Notes under the pieces: model-generated | What the model was told of the DNA's origin: nothing | Databases searched by the model: none | What the model saw: only the letters and a program-made list of their open reading frames with translations | Position numbers and translations under genes: made by a program | NCBI GenBank assembly: GCA_964036315.1 | Contig: OZ038510.1 | Location: 80,992,849 to 81,056,848 of the forward strand | Length of the DNA: 64,000 nucleotides | Reading direction: 5' to 3' | From: Acanthosepion esculentum | Lineage: Eukaryota > Mollusca > Cephalopoda > Sepiida > Sepiidae | Part shown: positions 9,191 through 19,714 of the stretch, one piece after another | Position numbering within the stretch: the stretch's first letter is position 1 | How the letters are laid out: each line of letters begins with the position of its first letter

Positions 9191-9389
9191 GTGAACTACA
9201 ACGACAAATGACAACTGCCTTTAGCAAAATATGTGACTACAGAATTCTTTTCAGCCTACAATAAATCCCCTTTATGGCCCATAATCTAATAATTTTGCAA
9301 CGGTTACCAAGTCATTTAGAATTTTTAACATTAAAAGCTAAAACAAAATGGCTTCCATTTGTTTACTAATTGTCGGAATGCATTTGTTT

Positions 9390-9556
9390 TAAGAAGAAAT
9401 TTTGCACAGAGCTCGTTAAATTGTCTTGAGGATATGCCAAGGAAAAACCAAAACAGACGCAGAATATAATAATTCTGTAGTCGCGAACTGAGGAGTAGCA
9501 AACGCTGAGTGAGCTTGCTAAAGATCAGAAGAATTGACGGGAAAATATGTCAAGGT
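9390..9556 (+). repeat. Second diverged copy of the LINE tail
   Basis: ACTGAGGAGTAGCAAACGCT and GAGTGAGCTTGCTAAAGATC parallel 9119-9160. The text stops where the gypsy LTR begins at 9557. Confidence 0.6.
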
Positions 9557-9691
9557 TGTAGAAAATCAGAACCAGTGAATAAATTTATATCAAAGCTTTA
9601 TTTCACTTTACTCTGACTACTCCAGATATTACAGGGTGCTTTTTATACCTCCTAGATCTTAAGGGGAGGTAACTGATGATTTATCAGTACA
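9557..9691 (-). repeat. 3' LTR of gypsy element
   Basis: On the minus strand it starts TGTACTGATAAATCATCAG and ends in TACA, so the ends are TGTA...TACA. It aligns with the 5' LTR at 13915-14061, including ACAGGGTGCTTTTTATAC and AAGGGGAGGTAACTGATG (plus strand). The lower boundary is less certain than the upper one. Confidence 0.8.
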
Positions 9692-9700
9692 TTCCCCCCT
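9692..9700 (-). other. Polypurine tract
   Basis: The minus strand reads AGGGGGGAA immediately before the TGTA start of the 3' LTR. This is the expected plus-strand primer site and fixes that LTR boundary. Confidence 0.8.
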
Positions 9701-9707
9701 ACGTATT

Positions 9708-10018
9708 TTATTCATAAAGGAGAAAACCTCTTAGGTGTCTAGGCTCTTTACATATTCTCTGTGAACACCTGGGTGGTTCTTGTATTGGACTATTCGGGCT
9801 GGAAGATCTCACATTTTGATCTCGCCCGTCAGTCCGGGAAGGGAAGTATTTAGTCCTTCTTGATGGACGAGACTGCCCTGAGTCTGAATGTAGATCTTCC
9901 GGTTCTATTTCTGGATGGACCGGCTTCTGGGGCATTGATCGCTCATGAGGATCGTCTAGAGTTGTCAGGGTCTCGGATGTTAATCCCTCTGAAATGTCTG
10001 ATGGAGGCGCAACAGAAG
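9708..10018 (-). pseudogene. Gypsy integrase C-terminal tail
   Basis: An open frame ends with RRTKYFPSR ... PRCSQRICKEPRHLRG and a stop 17 bp before the 3' LTR. Arg/Pro-rich tails of this kind end gypsy integrases. It is separated from the catalytic core by the nested LINE at 10117-10541. Confidence 0.75.
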
Positions 10019-10116
10019 CTGTGTATATCATCCTGGGGTAATGTGTCGGGAACGATTCCGCCATGGCGATCTTCCGATTGGTTTTCAGTGTCGAAGAGAT
10101 CAGATCTCCTCACTAG
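10019..10116. repeat. Left copy of a ~97-bp duplication around the nested LINE
   Basis: Starts CTGTGTATATCATCCTGGGG and ends ATCTCCTCACTAG. It matches 10542-10638 with a handful of mismatches and flanks the LINE fragment on both sides, as a target-site duplication would. Confidence 0.85.
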
Positions 10117-10541
10117 ACAGCTGAAATTTCTCGGGCACACAATGAGGAAAGAGGGCTTGGAGATTTTCATACACACAGGACTAAATGAAGGCAAGCAGAA
10201 CAGAGGAAAACAATGCATAACCTATTTAGCAAGCTTGAGTAAATGGATGGCGGAACAAGTTTTAGGAGAGATAACAAAAAGATATTATTTATTAAGAGCT
10301 ACAAAGAGAAGGAAATTGTGGAGAGCCATGATTGCCAGTATCCTGAAGGGACATAGCATATAAATAGTAAACAACTTTTCTATGGCTAAAAAAAATTTTT
10401 GATTTTGGATTTCTTTTTTTTTTTCAGCAAGGTTACCTTGTCTTTGTAGATGGTAAGTTTTAAATAACTTTTCATTAATTCTGTAGATATTTCTTAAGCT
10501 TAGGATAGGGAATGGGGTTGATTTTTTTTTTATCTCCAAAC
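10117..10541 (+). mobile_element. 5'-truncated LINE nested in the gypsy integrase
   Basis: The plus-strand frame from 10117 reads LKFLGHTMRKEGLE, NRGKQCITYLASLSKWM and ends RRKLWRAMIASILKGHSI with a stop near 10363. This is the C-terminus of an endonuclease-RT LINE. Sister fragments are at 20600-21345 (-), 34105-34290 (+), 47265-47690 (+) and 63838-63925 (-). A ~180-bp T-rich 3' UTR follows. Only the last ~80 codons were inserted. The insertion is younger than the gypsy element because it interrupts the integrase tail. Confidence 0.85.
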
Positions 10542-10638
10542 CTGTGTCATCATCATGGGGTAATGTGTCGGGAACGATTCCGGCATGGTGATCTTCCGAT
10601 TGGTTTTCAGTGTCGAAGAGATCAGATCTTCTCACTAG
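10542..10638. repeat. Right copy of the ~97-bp duplication
   Basis: Partner of 10019-10116. On the minus strand both encode the same integrase-tail segment (RRSDLFDTENQSED). Confidence 0.85.
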
Positions 10639-11762
10639 GGTGGTTTTAGGATCTGGTACATCTCCAGTAGGAGCCAGATCTCTAAGAGACCTGGTTGAGA
10701 GTGCCAAATCGGAAGCGAAGTCCCAGCCGAACTCCGTCGTTGGAAGAGTAGAATTGTTTCGTGTTGGGTGGCAAAAGTGGCCATACATAATAGCGATCTG
10801 ATGGCATACAGGGATACTGGAAGGAGATTCTCCCAATTATTTATTGAGCATTTGTATGTTGAAACAGCCAATTGAATTGTTTTCCAAATTAAGCCGTTAT
10901 ATCTCTCGCATTGAACGTTAACCTGGGGGTTGTACGGGGTTGTCCGACTTACCACCACTCTGTGTTCTTGTAAGAATTGCCGAAGTTGCTCGGGCATGAA
11001 GAAAGCTCCTCGGTCTGGATGTCTGTATGCCGGTACTCCAAAGACGGCAAATAGGGAACAAAGGCATTGTATAATTGTTGTTGTAGTCATATCTGGACAG
11101 GGAAAAGCAAAAGGAAACCGTGAATATTCGTCTACAATAGTTAGCATGTATTGGTTTCGTGTTTTGGATGATAACGGGTCTTTAAAGTCCAGATTGAGTC
11201 TTTCAAATGGCTGCGTTGCTTTTATTAGAACCCCAGGCGTAGGTTTGTAAAATTTGGGATTTATCTCAGCACACGTTCGGCAGGAATTTGTAACTTTTCT
11301 AACGTCCTCCACTGAATAAGGCAAATTCCTACTCCTTACCATGTGAACCATCCGTGTTACGCCAGGGTAGCACAGTTCCTCGTGTAGTGTCTGGAGTTCT
11401 TTTGTACTTGGAGTTATACTGCATATTATTGACAGTTTCTCCTTGCCCGGCCGGTAAATAATATCGAACGAGAAACAAGATAGTTCAATTCTCCACCTTG
11501 CTATTTTTTCATTTTTTATTTTACTGGTAGCGTTTGAGTTGAACAGGAACACAACAGATGTTTCGTCTGTAACTAATCTGAAGTGACGCCCGATTAAATA
11601 GTGTCTCCACTTTCTTAACGCCTCAGCTATGGCGTAGGCTTCTTTTTCAATCGCCGTATGCCATCGTTCAGATTGAGACAGAGTCCTTGAAAAGATGGCT
11701 ACAGGGAGGTCAGCTTGACTAAATGAAGCGGCATTTGCGCAGTCTGATGCATCAGTTTCAAC
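10635..11762 (-). pseudogene. Gypsy RNase H and integrase region
   Basis: One frame stays open from about 11762 to 10635. It begins GVETDASDCANAASFSQADL, the RNase H start with its catalytic Asp in TDAS, and continues through SRTLSQSERWHTAIEKEAYA and YRPGKEKLS. The integrase zinc-binding His and Cys follow (H57, H70, C91, C94, counted from the Met at 11552), then the core: D122 in LNLDFKDP, D180 in HPDRGAF and E216 in CERYNG, with 35 residues between the last two (DD35E). The frame is lost after LPIWHSQPG, and the true C-terminus continues in another frame up to the nested LINE. Despite this break the catalytic residues survive. Confidence 0.85.
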
Positions 11763-12560
11763 TCCCAGTGGGACAGAAGGATCTATAGTTGTGATTACGG
11801 ATTTTGCAATGTCTTGTTTGAGTTTTTCGAATGCTTCTATTTTCCGGGCGAGATAAGGGAAAACATCTTACTTTTATTAATGGACGTATCTTCTCTGAGA
11901 AAGAGGCGATCCATTGTGAATAGTGGGTGAACATGACCATAGTTCGTCGAAGCGCACGTATGTTATCTGGGATTGGCAATCTGAGCAAAGGTTTTAATCG
12001 CTGTGGGTCCGGCGCCACTGACCCGTTGCTTAGTGTATAGCCCAAAAGATTGACCTTTTGTTGCCCAAACGAGCATTTGTCATTATTTAGTGTAAGGTTA
12101 TATTTGCTTACGGCGTCCATGAACCATCGAAGGTTTTCATCGTGGGCCTTCTGATTGTGGCCACATAGAGTTACATTATCTATATAAGCAAAAGTATTTC
12201 CAGTTTTTCATCCATTATGATTTTGTCGATTATTTTTTGAAAACTGGCTGCTCCATTAGTTACCCCAAAAGTATCCCCCGGAACTGGTACAGTCGGCCAA
12301 CTGCTTCAAATACAGTGTAGGGTCTGTCTTTTGGCTTAATGGCCACCTGAAGATAAGCACTTTTCAAATCTAACGTGCCGAAAATACTATATTTAGCTAT
12401 TTCACATAGCATTTCGTCTATGCGTGGCAACGAAAAAGCGTCCAGAAGAGTGAACCGGTTAATTGTCTGAGAGTAATCGATAACCATCCTTTTTTTTAGG
12501 GATGGGGGTCTGTGTTTGTTATTAATACTTGGGCCCTACATGGTGACGAACTTGGCTCAG
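11763..12560 (-). pseudogene. Gypsy reverse transcriptase
   Basis: Segments in order are GITEPSSSPCRAQV, MVIDYSQTINRFT, SLPRIDEM, GTLDLKSAYLQVAI, then after a shift FGVTNGAASFQKIIDKI, after another shift FAYIDNVTLCG, and LTLNNDKCSFGQQKVNLLGY. The catalytic box is Y-I-D-N (12175-12186) in place of the usual YxDD. I recall related gypsy lineages with YxDN, so N may be ancestral and not a fresh mutation. A stop (near 12500) and three frameshifts (near 12265, 12205 and 11868) prevent expression of one polyprotein. Confidence 0.85.
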
Positions 12561-13010
12561 TTATGCCTTCTTGAAATATTTTTTTTAATTTCGGAACCTA
12601 TAAATTGTTTGTCGTCATGCAAATAACGTCGGCTCTTAATAGCTATTGGCTTATGGTCCTTTGTCAGGTTTTCAAAAAGTGAGGGGCACGGAATGTCGGC
12701 TGCAGTCAATCCGCAAATCTTTAATACAGGTTTGTCTCGGCCGAACGGGATTTCTATGCTAGAGTGTTGTTGAAAGAAATCGTGGCCCAGTATTACCTCC
12801 CAACAAAGGTCTTTCATTATCGATAACTTAACAGCTTTATATGAGATGCCGTTATAATGTAGGTCGGCCAAACAATATCCACTTACGTGTGATGACAAAG
12901 CCGCGTTCGCCATTGTTACCCTCTTGGGGAGGGAACATAATGCCATTTGTGAATGTTTACTAGACTGTCTCTGATATAGTTTTATTGCCAGTGTCTAATA
13001 ATGCATTGGT
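12557..13010 (-). pseudogene. Gypsy aspartic protease and linker to RT
   Basis: NALLDTGN gives the catalytic Asp-Thr-Gly (12987-12995). Downstream, after stops near 12965, come VKLSIMKDLCWEVILGHDFF and the flap/linker text, then KPIAIKSRRYLHDD just before the RT. The family protease cleaves Gag-Pol. Confidence 0.75.
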
Positions 13011-13033
13011 GAGGACTCCGTTAATTTTTAGTT

Positions 13034-13895
13034 TTAGAATAGTTTTTGAAAGACAGTCAGGGAACACGGCCAATGTTGCAGAAAATGATAACGAATTGAC
13101 ATGGCGGTTAGCTTTGTAAGAAATATTTTTAAACGAACGACATACCTTGGAGAAATGTCCTGTTTTTCCACACTTGTGGAAACGAGCTTCCCTGGCAGAA
13201 CATGAAAGTCGTTTAATGTGGATTTAGACCGCAATGGTTGATGCAGCAGCGACTGGTTGTTCTGGGGTGTGTAAAGGTGGGGCATCCTGGGCAGGAGAGT
13301 AAGTCGAATTATAAAGAGGGCGGATAGTAGGAACAGGTTGTTTTAGGGCAGCAGTATCGGGTTGAAAATACGGCTGCACTGCTGTATAGCTTGCCCGCAA
13401 GTATAAGCTTGTTCATAAGCAGCTATCAAGGTAAGGGCCTTATTTTCAAGAAGGCGTTGCCTTACCTGAACATTACCTAGGCAATTTACGAAGGCGTCTA
13501 GAATACGTTCCTCTTGTGCTTCCAAAGCGGTCACGGGACGAAAATTGCAGTCTCTACATAATGTCCGAAGGGCCTTTAGGAAATGATCCAATGTTTCGTT
13601 AGAATCCTGTCGCCGGGTAGCAAGTATATGTCGGGCAGATAGTTCGTTTTTGGGTTTCACGTAGGTTGTGTGTAATCTTTCTATCGCTTCTTCATAAGTT
13701 TTACAGTCTACAATAATATCGTTGATTGAATGGAACACAGAAAAGCGCACGTCTGTTAATAAGCCGATTCGGGTTCTCAAGGAGTAGAGCTTCAACGAAG
13801 TTCGTAAAAGTTTCGAGCCGGTGTGTCCAGCGTTTACATGCTACTTCGTTTTCTGAGTCATAGGTAAATCGTTTTGGCCGCATATAAAGTTCCAT
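13034..13895 (-). pseudogene. Gypsy gag with zinc knuckle
   Basis: The likely start is the ATG at 13895 (MELYMRPKRF), about 20 bp inside the 5' LTR. A frame change near 13750 leads to IVDCKTYEEAIERLH, LSARHILATRRQDS, LCRDCNFRPVTALEAQEER, LDAFVNCLG and RQRLLENKALTL, the capsid region. At 13137-13202 another frame shows FHKCGKTGHFSKVCRSF, a CCHC-type knuckle with an extra upstream Cys in CSARE. Gag forms the particle and binds the RNA. Frames are broken at least twice. Confidence 0.8.
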
Positions 13896-13914
13896 TGAAA
13901 GTGGAATAAATAAA

Positions 13915-14061
13915 TGTAAAATAGAACCAACTAACCAGAATAAAGTTATACCAAATCTTTATTGCACTTTACTCTGACTACTCGCCAACTGATGGATATT
14001 ACAGGGTGCTTTTTATACTGCCTAGATCTTAAGGGGAGGTAACTGATGATTTATCAGTACA
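13915..14061 (-). repeat. 5' LTR of gypsy element
   Basis: 147 bp starting TGTACTGATAAATCATCAG on the minus strand. It has a 12-bp segment (CGCCAACTGATG, plus strand) missing from the 3' LTR. No clear tRNA primer-binding site follows it. gag begins almost at once. Confidence 0.8.
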
Positions 14062-14164
14062 CTATGAATAGTTGTTCATATATAGATTATTATTACTTTT
14101 ATTACCTGGGAAGTTTAAACATTTATTGAACAATAAATTCCATACGGACTTGAATAAATGACCA
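14062..14164. other. Short non-coding stretch
   Basis: AT-rich flank of the gypsy element with no recognised element. Confidence 0.4.
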
Positions 14165-14343
14165 AAACCCATATGAGCTCCGGTAAAAATATGCGATAAT
14201 AACAGGAAAAATTGCAATATTAGCACTGGTAAAAATGGTTGGAAGACATTAATTTTATAAGTCCTAGAATTTCATACACAGATGTCCTTAAGGATACATG
14301 GCACAGTGGCTAAAGGCGTTGGTTAGATCCAGTGACAGGACAC
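14165..14343 (+). mobile_element. tRNA-SINE (family B), 3'-truncated
   Basis: ATATGAGCTCCGGTAAAAAT through TGGCACAGTGGCTAAAGGCG matches 2864-3030. The copy stops abruptly after CAGTGACAGGACACAAA. Confidence 0.7.
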
Positions 14344-14480
14344 AAATCTCTAACAAAAATGGCTTCCATTTGTTTCTTATGCGCAGAATGTCTTTATTTT
14401 AGCAGTGTTGGCGCAGGTCCAATGTTTTTGTTATTTATCTACTTTATTCGCGAATTAAATTTAAAGAATATGAGCGTGAT

Positions 14481-14483
<3 letters not shown>
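14344..14483. other. Non-coding stretch
   Basis: CTAACAAAAATGGCTTCCAT resembles 9345-9365 (AAACAAAATGGCTTCCATTTGTTT), so it is a short dispersed repeat. Otherwise nothing. Confidence 0.4.
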
Positions 14484-14564
<81 letters not shown>

Positions 14565-14602
14565 AGGTATAAACATATATATATATATATATATATATAT
14601 AG
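14484..14602. repeat. (TA)n, (GA)n, (AT)n microsatellite
   Basis: Successive dinucleotide runs directly upstream of a LINE fragment. Confidence 0.95.
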
Positions 14603-14999
14603 CCTATCTCTGTCTCTTTTATAAATACTTCCATGGTAATTGCTCCGATGAGCTGCTATCGCTGCTTCCCAGGCGCCATAAATTCAAGCGTCATACGAGG
14701 CTGGCATCCCGCTCTCACCCTTTCACTGTTGAAACTGTTAAATGTAGACGTCTCTTCCACTCCAATAGCTTCATATCTCGCACCTCACGCCTGTGGAACT
14801 CCCTTCCCTATTCCTGTTTCCCTGACAACTATAATCTCCAACTATTCAAATGTAACGTCAATCGGCATCTCCAGTTGCATTGATCTATCCACTATCCTTC
14901 TCCACATCCTTTCCTCTATCACTCCTATCTGCTCTTGCTCCAAATCCTCTGTAATCCCTTACGTGCTAGTGGCTTCCAGCCTTGCCTGGGGCGAAAAAC

Positions 15000-15004
<5 letters not shown>
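14595..15004 (+). pseudogene. LINE C-terminal fragment and 3' UTR
   Basis: The frame to the stop at 14883 reads [56 protein letters not shown] and [15 protein letters not shown]. It is colinear with 38240-38531. The 3' UTR ends CCTTGCCTGGGGCGAAAAAC at an (AT)n tract. The RT domain is missing. The 5' breakpoint lies in a microsatellite and no poly-A is present. Confidence 0.8.
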
Positions 15005-15710
<706 letters not shown>

Positions 15711-15721
15711 GTAAAATCGAT

Positions 15722-15907
15722 CATGTCTCTCACACCACTCCTCGCTACCTTCTCTGTTAAATTACATAAACTTAATACTACCCGTCAAAAGTGTAAATTC
15801 TCATTTCATTTTTCGTTTCACCTTTTGGAAGTGATGTCTGATGATCCAGCGTCCTTTAAAAGGGCTCTGGTGAAAAAACTTATTACAATGGAGCCATAAA
15901 GTGGTTT
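15722..15907 (+). repeat. Left arm of a ~187-bp inverted repeat
   Basis: CATGTCTCTCACACCACTCC through CTTTAAAAGGGCTCTGGTG to AAAGTGGTTTTGTTTTT. The reverse complement is at 16385-16572. The 477-bp spacer holds microsatellites and one unique segment. Confidence 0.75.
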
Positions 15908-15920
15908 TGTTTTTCTTTTA

Positions 15921-15922
15921 TA

Positions 15923-15973
<51 letters not shown>

Positions 15974-15985
15974 ATATATAAATAT
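15921..15985. repeat. (TATC)n microsatellite
   Basis: About 14 tetranucleotide units, then TATA. Confidence 0.95.
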
Positions 15986-16172
15986 AGGTAACTATACTCG
16001 TGTCGAAAAACCTTCGAACTCTTGATTTAACAACAGCCAAATCAATCACGAAGGAAAGGAAGGTTTTAAAAAAAGAAAGAGCCAGGAACATGAAAGTCTG
16101 TCGAAAATAATCGCCGACCCTGACGATCTGCCTAAGTGAAACCTTGGTAGGTGTGTCTGGCTCATTAGGTTT

Positions 16173-16177
<5 letters not shown>
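15986..16177. other. Unique spacer with a hammerhead-like string
   Basis: Non-repetitive segment. It contains CTGACGATCTGCCTAAGTGA followed by AACCTTGGTAGG. See the separate finding on whether this is a ribozyme. Confidence 0.4.
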
Positions 16178-16222
<45 letters not shown>

Positions 16223-16313
16223 TCAGAGAGAGAGAGAGAGAGAGAGAGTTAGAAAAATTATTTATATAGAGAGGTAGATAGAAACGGCTATCTAAAGGGA
16301 GGGGAATAGAAAC

Positions 16314-16375
<62 letters not shown>
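16178..16375. repeat. (AT)n, (GA)n, (AT)n microsatellites
   Basis: (AT)n at 16178-16220, (GA)n at 16226-16248 and (AT)n at 16315-16375, separated by GA-rich text. Confidence 0.9.
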
Positions 16376-16380
<5 letters not shown>

Positions 16381-16384
16381 AAAT

Positions 16385-16572
16385 AAAAACAGACCACTTT
16401 AAGGTTCCATGTAATAAATTATTTCACCACAGCCCTTTTAAAGGAACGCGGATCAACAGACTTTACTTCCAAAGGTTGAAACGAAAAATGAAAAGAAATT
16501 TACACATTTTTGACGGGCAGTACTAAGCATATGTAAAATAACGAAGTGAGGAAGTGAGGGGGGAGAGACATG
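16385..16572 (-). repeat. Right arm of the ~187-bp inverted repeat
   Basis: Reverse complement of 15722-15907 with scattered mismatches and small indels. Confidence 0.75.
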
Positions 16573-16619
16573 ATTGAGTTAAATGTAATTTAAAATTTTT
16601 TATTACATATGCTTACCGA

Positions 16620-17197
16620 CCCTATCAGATGTTGCACAAGGCCGAACATTTTGATTCTTCTCAATTCATGTACAAAGCCCTGTCAGATGTTGCACAAGGA
16701 CCAAATGTGAAGTATCCGAGCCCGTATGCTCGGCCAAAAATTCCCCGTAGACCCCGTTTAAAACGGGGCCCGATAGTTGTTTCCCGAGAGGAGACCCTGC
16801 TTTTCTATATAGCCTCGTCTGGGGATTCTCTCTGCTCGCAGACAGAGAGTTTGATCAGTACAGCTGGAGACGAATCTCCAACTGCAGGATACCGACCAAC
16901 CGCCAAACGCGGTCAGATGTGGCACAAGGCCGAATTTAATGTGGGACATCCGAGCCCGTAGGCTCGGCCAAAAATTTCCCGTAGACTCTGTTTAAAACTG
17001 GGCCGGATAGTTGTTTCCCGAAAGGAGGCCCTGCCTTTCGACATAGCCTCGTCTGGGGATTCTCTCTTCTCGGAGACAGAGAGTTTGACCAGAACAGCTG
17101 GAGACGATTCTCCGACTACAGACCAACATACAGTATTAACTACTGTATTTACAGGAATGGGGGCATACCCATTATCGTCCGTAGGTATGCTACAACA
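16620..17197 (+). repeat. Tandem ~220-bp repeat element (family E)
   Basis: About 2.3 units. Each has GATGTTGCACAAGG or GATGTGGCACAAGGCCGAAT, CCGAGCCCGTAGGCTCGGCC (a perfect inner inverted repeat), a CCGTAGAC segment, TCGTCTGGGGATTCTC and GCTGGAGACGA. The right end carries TACAGTATTAACTACTGTAT and GTCCGTAGGTATGC. Related loci are 47680-48205 (-), 51665-52240 (+) and 52760-53005 (-). Confidence 0.8.
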
Positions 17198-18534
17198 GGT
17201 AGAAAATAAAGTTTGTGGGTATTTTAATATATGTATGTGGGTATGTAACTGCGTTAGACATGTAGTTTATTTGCTATACGTTAATGATATCACATTTCGA
17301 TCAAGGCTCAAGAATAACATCAAAATCTATATAGAGCAACTGAAGTAACAATAAAACGTTTCTAATAAAAATTTGATGAAAAATAAACGAGGGACAGCAA
17401 ATTTAGCGTACGTAATTGTCAAGCGAATCTAGTTTTGTTCATGTTTAGAAATCATTTCATTTTATTTTTATCGTCAATGATTTTAATTTTTTTTATATAT
17501 ATATTTTTCTCTATGTTTTTATGACTTTTGTCTTTATTGGCGTTTTATTTTTTGTGGCGAGAAAAGATAAGAATCAGTTTTTATTGTTTGGCAACGTAAT
17601 TAAATCGAAAAGAATCGTGTCATTTTCTAGCGGGATATTCATCGAAGTCGCATTTATAGTTCATTATCAATAGTATTTCCTGTTACATTGTTTTAATTAC
17701 TGGTTTTATGTCAAGTCGAATGCTAAGCTTTTTTTTATCATAAATTTCCATTCAAATTTTCGTACACATCTGCAGAGATTGATCTGTGAAAGGGGCCCGG
17801 TTTAAGACAAAAGCAAAAAAAAAAACAATATAATTCGTGATATATTACATTTTATATTGCACATACAATAACCATATCCTGATAGTAACACTCGCTTTAA
17901 TATCTGACCACAGTCAGCCTTGTTTTGCACTTCATGTACAACGCTTTTTCTATCGTAAAAAAGGGGTGTTACTATAATGTTCTGTTTCGTAAACAATAGA
18001 CTTGTTGGGATTGCTATGAATTAGTGTGTAATCAGAAGGGTTTTTAGGTTTGTGGTAATAAACGTGAAAAGCATGTTCTTCATATTAATCACAACAATTT
18101 AGCGTAGACATACAAAAGGAATAAATCTCAAAGGCAATATTGAACGAAGAAACAAAGGTAGTCGTGAATTCAATTAGAAACAAACATTGAATATTTATGT
18201 ACAAATAAATTACAATAAAATTTTTGGAAAAAGTTGTGTTTCAGTCGAAATAAATGAATTGTTAAGCAAAAGTTGAATTGAGTATTTTATGAACTCAAAG
18301 TTCATGAATGTTCCTTTGTTTAGGAAAAGTGTTCACATAAAAATTTGAGGAAAATTTATCGAGAGATAAATTTTAAAGTATTGTAGTTGCGAGATTTTTT
18401 TGCTGAATTTTGTATGTTTTTGTTTTGGCAGAGTTATTCACCTTGGACCGTATTTTTTACATATATTTGTTTTAGTAATAATTTCTGTTTGGTAGTGTAG
18501 AATAACACTTTTTTAGAAACGTATAAAGATTTCA
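17198..18534. other. Unannotated AT-rich stretch
   Basis: No coding or repeat family was recognised over about 1.3 kb. The short frames at 17085-17348 and 17802-17996 have no family resemblance. Confidence 0.45.
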
Positions 18535-18556
18535 GAGAGAGAGAGAGAGAAAGAGG
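18535..18556. repeat. (GA)n microsatellite
   Basis: Short GA run. Confidence 0.9.
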
Positions 18557-19460
18557 TTGAAGGTTGAGTCAGGTGTTGACGCGCGAAAAGTCCTTTAAGT
18601 CAAGATGTAGACACGCGTGGATCTCTGTAGAAATCTCTCTGAGAGTGAATTGCTGACTAGTGAATCGGACTAAGATTCGTCCTTTTATTTACTCTGCGAA
18701 GATTAGATCGGCTCCCAGCACATTGGCGCCAACATTTATCCTGGGGCATCTCGACCAATAATAAGCCGAGTTTCGCAATGTGTGGTGTTGATTGGTCGAA
18801 ACTAGCTCTTATGGAAAATTCCACCTTTAAACGGGTTGAGTGGAAAAATACGGACGATTCTACAGACTCACTAGCACTCATCTCCCTTTACCGGCCCTTT
18901 AGCTTAGGGGTTTCTTTCTGACCCTACACCGGTTGAAGTTTTCCGGTGGTCAGCCCTTTATCTAGTTTAGCTGCCCCCCAGCACGGCTGCATGGCATAGT
19001 TTCCATCCTTCTAATATCTCGTCATTCTTGGACATCTCCGGTAAGAACTATCGCCTTTCTTCCTTAATGGAATCTTTTAATGCAAGCATTATTTTTTTAG
19101 TATCATTTCCTTCCTACAACGAACTTTGTTTACCTTCTCACCACGTGCGGAACCTCCATCTTTCCTCTCGGAATTTGACTGTTACTCTACCTTATTTGTA
19201 TTCTTTTTCTTTCTTTGAGTATTTTTTATGCCCAAAATGCTTCTATTCTGTTAGCTTTTCATACCTACAACTTTCTTTAAGGTCTTGGTAATTCCCCACC
19301 TTCATTTTCTTTCTATGTGATTCTGAAGAAACGTGTTTTTTATTCCTTTCAGTTTTACCTTTGTCGACTGTCAATAAACCTGTGTCTAGAATAACATACC
19401 ATGTCTCGGAGTCTTGATTGTCGATGAGAATTTATGCTGTCTAAGGGTTGTGTACATTTC
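18557..19460 (+). other. GC-richer segment ending in a polyadenylation-like signal
   Basis: Base composition is less AT-rich than the flanks. AATAAA occurs at 19373-19378, followed by CCTGTGTCTAG. It could be a solo LTR or an old retroelement end, but I found no second copy or terminal repeat to prove it. Confidence 0.25.
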
Positions 19461-19714
19461 AACGAAATACACGCATCCCCGATCCAGTATATATAATATA
19501 TTTACCGAGGCATCTATGACCTACCGTAAATGACAATGCAATCGTTATTTCTCGAAAATGCTCAGGAAAAACGATGACCTGTTTACCGTTATTTTTTTTA
19601 TTAAATGATATCAAATCAGTTTACAAACATTAAAATCATTATTTGATGAAATTTTAAAAAAATGTTTGTATAAAAATTGTTAATGATTTTTAATATATCA
19701 CCAGTTCATTTTTC
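19461..19714. other. Non-coding AT-rich stretch
   Basis: Nothing recognised. Confidence 0.4.

Larger units (their letters stand above)
9557..14061 (-). mobile_element. Ty3/gypsy LTR retrotransposon, decayed
   Basis: Minus-strand element of 4,505 bp including a 425-bp nested LINE. Read from right to left it shows 5' LTR, gag with a zinc knuckle, protease with a DTG motif, RT, RNase H, integrase with HHCC and DDE residues, a polypurine tract and the 3' LTR. That order (RT before integrase) is the Ty3/gypsy arrangement. The gag text (ARHILATRRQ, LCRDCNFRPVTA, VRQRLLENKAL) and protease linker (VILGHDFFQQH) recall the CsRn1 clade, from memory only. At least five frameshifts or stops inactivate it. 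No target-site duplication is visible at the ends. Confidence 0.9.

Noticed and set aside
9671..9690. CTGATGA as a hammerhead core inside the gypsy LTR
   Set aside because: No GAAA or cleavage triplet at a suitable distance. The string is part of the LTR in both copies.
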